A stretch of DNA of 64,000 nt. Origin: Lactobacillus kullabergensis. Lineage in GTDB: Bacteria; Bacillota; Bacilli; Lactobacillales; Lactobacillaceae. Numbering within the stretch: position 1 is the stretch's first letter; every line of letters starts with the position of its first letter. The notes under the pieces are model-generated. The model did no database searches, was not told where the DNA came from, and saw only the letters and a list, made by a program, of their open reading frames with translations. The position numbers and the translations under genes were made by a program. Below, in pieces: positions 61,285 through 64,000 of the stretch. The stretch is from the NCBI RefSeq assembly GCF_000967195.1, contig NZ_KQ033871.1, positions 696,817-760,816 of the forward strand, in the 5' to 3' direction.

Positions 61285-62373
61285 ATGGATAAGATTATGG
61301 CACAGCTTGAAAGTCTTGTTGCTCATTATGATGAATTACAAGAAATGATGGCTGACCCAGAAGTTATCAATGATACTAAAAGGTACATGGAGGTTTCTAA
61401 AGAAGAAGCAGATTTGCGAGATGTAGTTGAAAAATACCGCAAATATAAGGCTGATAAAAAAGAGATTTCTGATAACAAGGATATTATTGCTAATGAAAAT
61501 GATTCTGATTTGGTAGAAATGGCCAAAGAAGAAAATAATGATTTAGAGCAGGATATTGCTAAACTTGAAGATGAAATCAAGATTTTAATGCTGCCAAAGG
61601 ATCCTAATGATGACAAAGATATCATTATGGAAATCAGGGGAGCAGCTGGTGGGGACGAAGCTTCCTTATTTGCCGGTGATTTGCTCAGAATGTATGAAAA
61701 ATATGCAGAAAGACAAAACTGGCAAGTTTCTATTGTCGACAGTGAACCAACCGAAGTTGGCGGTTACAAACGGGTTGCCATTATGATTACTGGCAACAAG
61801 GTTTATTCAAAACTTAAATATGAAAACGGAGCGCACCGCGTACAACGCGTTCCTGTAACTGAATCTCAAGGTCGTGTTCATACTTCAACGGCAACTGTTG
61901 CCGTAATGCCTGAATATGAGCAGGTTGACCTTGATTTAGATCCCAAAGATATTAGAGTTGATGTCTACCGTTCTAGTGGTGCCGGCGGTCAGCATATTAA
62001 CAAAACATCGAGTGCTGTGCGTATGACTCACTTGCCGACAGGAATCGTTGTCGCAATGCAGGATCAACGTAGTCAGCAGCAAAACCGGGAAAAAGCGATG
62101 CAGATTTTAAAATCTCGTGTCTATGATTATTATGAAAGTCAAAATCGGGATCAATATGATGCTAAACGCAAAAATGCTGTCGGGACTGGTGACAGGTCAG
62201 AGCGCATCAGAACTTATAACTACCCGCAAAACCGTGTGACTGATCATCGTATCGGCTTGACGCTTAATAAACTTGACCGGGTAATGAATGGTGAACTTGA
62301 TGAAATCATTGATGCTTTGATTTTGTATAATCAAACTAAGCAACTAGAGGAGCTGGCTGAACAAAATGTCTAA
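61285..62373 (+). CDS. prfA: Peptide chain release factor 1
   Basis: 362 residues. Recognises UAA and UAG through the tripeptide PVT in [14 protein letters not shown], and triggers hydrolysis with GAGGQHIN, whose Gln is methylated by PrmC, encoded next. It overlaps prmC by 8 nt. Length and motifs are standard. Confidence 0.97.
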   Translation: MDKIMAQLESLVAHYDELQEMMADPEVINDTKRYMEVSKEEADLRDVVEKYRKYKADKKEISDNKDIIANENDSDLVEMAKEENNDLEQDIAKLEDEIKILMLPKDPNDDKDIIMEIRGAAGGDEASLFAGDLLRMYEKYAERQNWQVSIVDSEPTEVGGYKRVAIMITGNKVYSKLKYENGAHRVQRVPVTESQGRVHTSTATVAVMPEYEQVDLDLDPKDIRVDVYRSSGAGGQHINKTSSAVRMTHLPTGIVVAMQDQRSQQQNREKAMQILKSRVYDYYESQNRDQYDAKRKNAVGTGDRSERIRTYNYPQNRVTDHRIGLTLNKLDRVMNGELDEIIDALILYNQTKQLEELAEQNV

Positions 62374-63214
62374 GATTGACACTTTAAAGAGTCTGAGAAT
62401 CTGGGCTGCGGAAACGGCACCAGAAGAAAGGCCGGAAGACATCGCTTTTTTGCTGGCTGAAAGATTGCAACTCAGTCCAAGTGAGTTTCAATTAAAACAA
62501 GATATGGAACTAACTCCTCAGCAGGTTAAACAGGCACAAAATGATGTCCGCAAGCTGGCTAAAGGAATATCACCTCAGTATATTTTGGGTTATTCTTGGT
62601 TTTTTGGCTACAAGATTTTAGTAAAACGCGGCGTCTTAATACCCCGCTTTGAAACAGAAGAATTGGTTGAATGGACTCTGCAGGATCTAGCTAATGGTGA
62701 CAAAGTGCTTGATTTAGGTACAGGTTCTGGGTGCATTACTGTAGCCCTAGCTAAAGAAGCTGCGAAAAAGCAAATTACGAATCTTGATTTATACGCTTCC
62801 GATGTTACCGATGCCGCCTTAAGAACAAGCGAAGAAAACTTTTTGATTCATAAAGTGGATGTAACAGTCCGCAAAGCCAATATCTTAATCGGACTGGAAA
62901 AATTCGATAAAATAATTTCTAATCCACCCTATATTAAGGAAACAGAAAAAGACGTAATGGATCAGAATGTTCTGCAAAATGAACCGAAAGAAGCGCTTTT
63001 TGGTGGTAAAAACGGCATTGAATTTTATCAAAAATTTGTTAAACAGGTGCGCGATCACTTAAATAGTGGCGGAGAATTTTTCCTGGAGTTTGGCTTTAGC
63101 GAAAAAGACCAGCTGGCTGAATTATTTGCTCAAGAATTGCCTGATTTTACTATTGAATTTAAGAAAGATTTAGCCGGGAAACCGCGTATGGTTAAGGGAA
63201 AGTGGAATAAATGA
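62366..63214 (+). CDS. prmC: Release-factor glutamine methyltransferase
   Basis: 282 residues. An N-terminal helical domain (about 1-80) binds the release factor; the Rossmann domain has the SAM motif [16 protein letters not shown] and the catalytic NPPY ([10 protein letters not shown]) that methylates the GGQ glutamine of RF1 and RF2. It overlaps prfA at its start and the Sua5 gene (ATGA) at its end. Confidence 0.96.
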   Translation: MSKIDTLKSLRIWAAETAPEERPEDIAFLLAERLQLSPSEFQLKQDMELTPQQVKQAQNDVRKLAKGISPQYILGYSWFFGYKILVKRGVLIPRFETEELVEWTLQDLANGDKVLDLGTGSGCITVALAKEAAKKQITNLDLYASDVTDAALRTSEENFLIHKVDVTVRKANILIGLEKFDKIISNPPYIKETEKDVMDQNVLQNEPKEALFGGKNGIEFYQKFVKQVRDHLNSGGEFFLEFGFSEKDQLAELFAQELPDFTIEFKKDLAGKPRMVKGKWNK

Positions 63215-64000
63215 TGGAAACAAAAATTTTTTCACAAGATCAAATAGATGATGCAGTAAAATTGCTTGCTGAAGGGGAGTTAGTTGCTTTTCCCACCGAA
63301 ACCGTTTATGGCTTAGGTGCGATTGCTACAAATGAGCAAGCCGTTAAAAATGTATACGCAGCTAAAGGTCGTCCTAGTGACAATCCCTTAATTGTGACAG
63401 TCACTGATGCTCAAATGATGTCTAAATATGCCAAAGAAGTTCCAGAACGTGCTCAAAAGTTAATTAAAAAATTTTGGCCTGGTCCGCTAACTCTCTTGCT
63501 ATATGTTAAACCTGACAGTTTGCCTAAAGCTGTAACCGGTGGTCTTGACACCGTGGCTTTTCGTTGCCCTCATGATGCTCTGACTCATGAATTGATCAGT
63601 AAATTGGGTTATCCAATTGTCGGGCCTTCTGCAAACACATCAACTAAGCCCAGCCCAACTACTGCCCAGCATGTTTATCATGACTTAAAAGGTAAAATTG
63701 CAGGGATTATTGATGGCGGACCTACAGAAGTGGGATTAGAATCAACAATTATTGACCTCTCTGTTCCAACTCCAGTCGTTTTACGTCCTGGTGCAATAAC
63801 ACCGGAAGAGTTGAGCAATGCCTTGGGAGAAAAAGTTTTAATTAACAGCGGCAAGGTTTCTGATAAGGATGTTCCAAAAGCTCCGGGGATGAAATATCGC
63901 CATTATGCTCCTAGCGCTCCTGTAGTCGTTGTCGATGATCCGCAGGATTTTGCAAAAATTGATTTAACCAGTGCGACAGGCGTAATGGCTTTAGCCGATG
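63211..64000 (+). CDS. Threonylcarbamoyl-AMP synthase (Sua5/TsaC), truncated by window end
   Basis: About 263 codons are visible and the frame remains open at 64000. The YrdC-type domain has FPTETVYGLGAIA, KGRPSDNPL and the segment GPSANTSTKPSPT; a linker with GMKYRHYAPSAPV leads to a Sua5 C-terminal domain, so this is the long Sua5 form. Makes the activated precursor for the t6A modification of tRNAs reading ANN codons. ATG at 63211 overlaps the prmC stop. Confidence 0.93.
   Translation, partial: MMETKIFSQDQIDDAVKLLAEGELVAFPTETVYGLGAIATNEQAVKNVYAAKGRPSDNPLIVTVTDAQMMSKYAKEVPERAQKLIKKFWPGPLTLLLYVKPDSLPKAVTGGLDTVAFRCPHDALTHELISKLGYPIVGPSANTSTKPSPTTAQHVYHDLKGKIAGIIDGGPTEVGLESTIIDLSVPTPVVLRPGAITPEELSNALGEKVLINSGKVSDKDVPKAPGMKYRHYAPSAPVVVVDDPQDFAKIDLTSATGVMALAD

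Overview
The window reads as a low-GC, Gram-positive, fermentative bacterium, most likely Lactobacillus sensu stricto. The grounds are AT-rich DNA, strong purine-rich ribosome binding sites with frequent TTG and GTG starts, two SLAP (S-layer type) repeats in a surface-protein remnant, an LTA synthase, an oxidase-type glycerol-3-phosphate enzyme, and a very large set of phosphotransferase (PTS) systems for plant glycosides. A nectar, pollen or plant-feeding niche such as the insect gut would fit, but species cannot be fixed from this sequence alone.

Layout. 0-17.6 kb is mostly chromosomal housekeeping: two small unknown genes, an MFS exporter, a LysR regulator divergent from glpK-glpO, manA, a membrane protein plus OmpR/HisKA two-component pair, an SPFH protein, an LTA synthase, a VanZ-like protein, pgi and a DHA2-type MFS exporter. 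17.7-46.7 kb is a carbohydrate island: (i) a cellobiose-type PTS (IIB, IIC, IIA) with a GH1 enzyme and a LicR-type PRD activator; (ii) a LevR-type sigma-54 activator followed by a clear -24/-12 promoter, a mannose-family PTS (IIA, IIB, IIC, IID) and a cytoplasmic GH32 fructosidase; (iii) an EIIC-2 type permease preceded by a 22-codon leader ORF; (iv) a leftward GH3 - GH78 rhamnosidase - beta-phosphoglucomutase operon divergent from an AraC regulator; (v) a stand-alone PTS IIC with a second GH1; (vi) a classic bgl operon with cre site, RAT/terminator, IIBCA permease, third GH1 and BglG antiterminator.

46.8-54.3 kb is a decayed accessory region next to two tRNA genes (Glu-CTC and Gln-CTG). It holds a stop-interrupted ArpU-type phage regulator, two partial IS3-family elements, an IS1182-family remnant, an intact four-helix membrane protein, a frameshifted relative of it, and a broken BspA/SLAP surface protein. 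54.3-57.2 kb is a second RAT-controlled bgl-type system on the minus strand (antiterminator then IIBCA). 57.5-64 kb returns to core genes: an ABC exporter, murT, tdk, prfA, prmC and the 5' part of the Sua5/TsaC gene, which runs off the window.

The most notable observations are a GH1 enzyme whose general acid/base Glu is replaced by Gln (the plant-myrosinase arrangement) while the nucleophile is kept; the leader ORF ahead of the EIIC-2 permease; the two membrane proteins with a shared C-terminal module inside the decayed region; and two antitermination circuits with nearly identical RAT cores and matching cre sites. No CRISPR array, rRNA gene or replication origin was seen.
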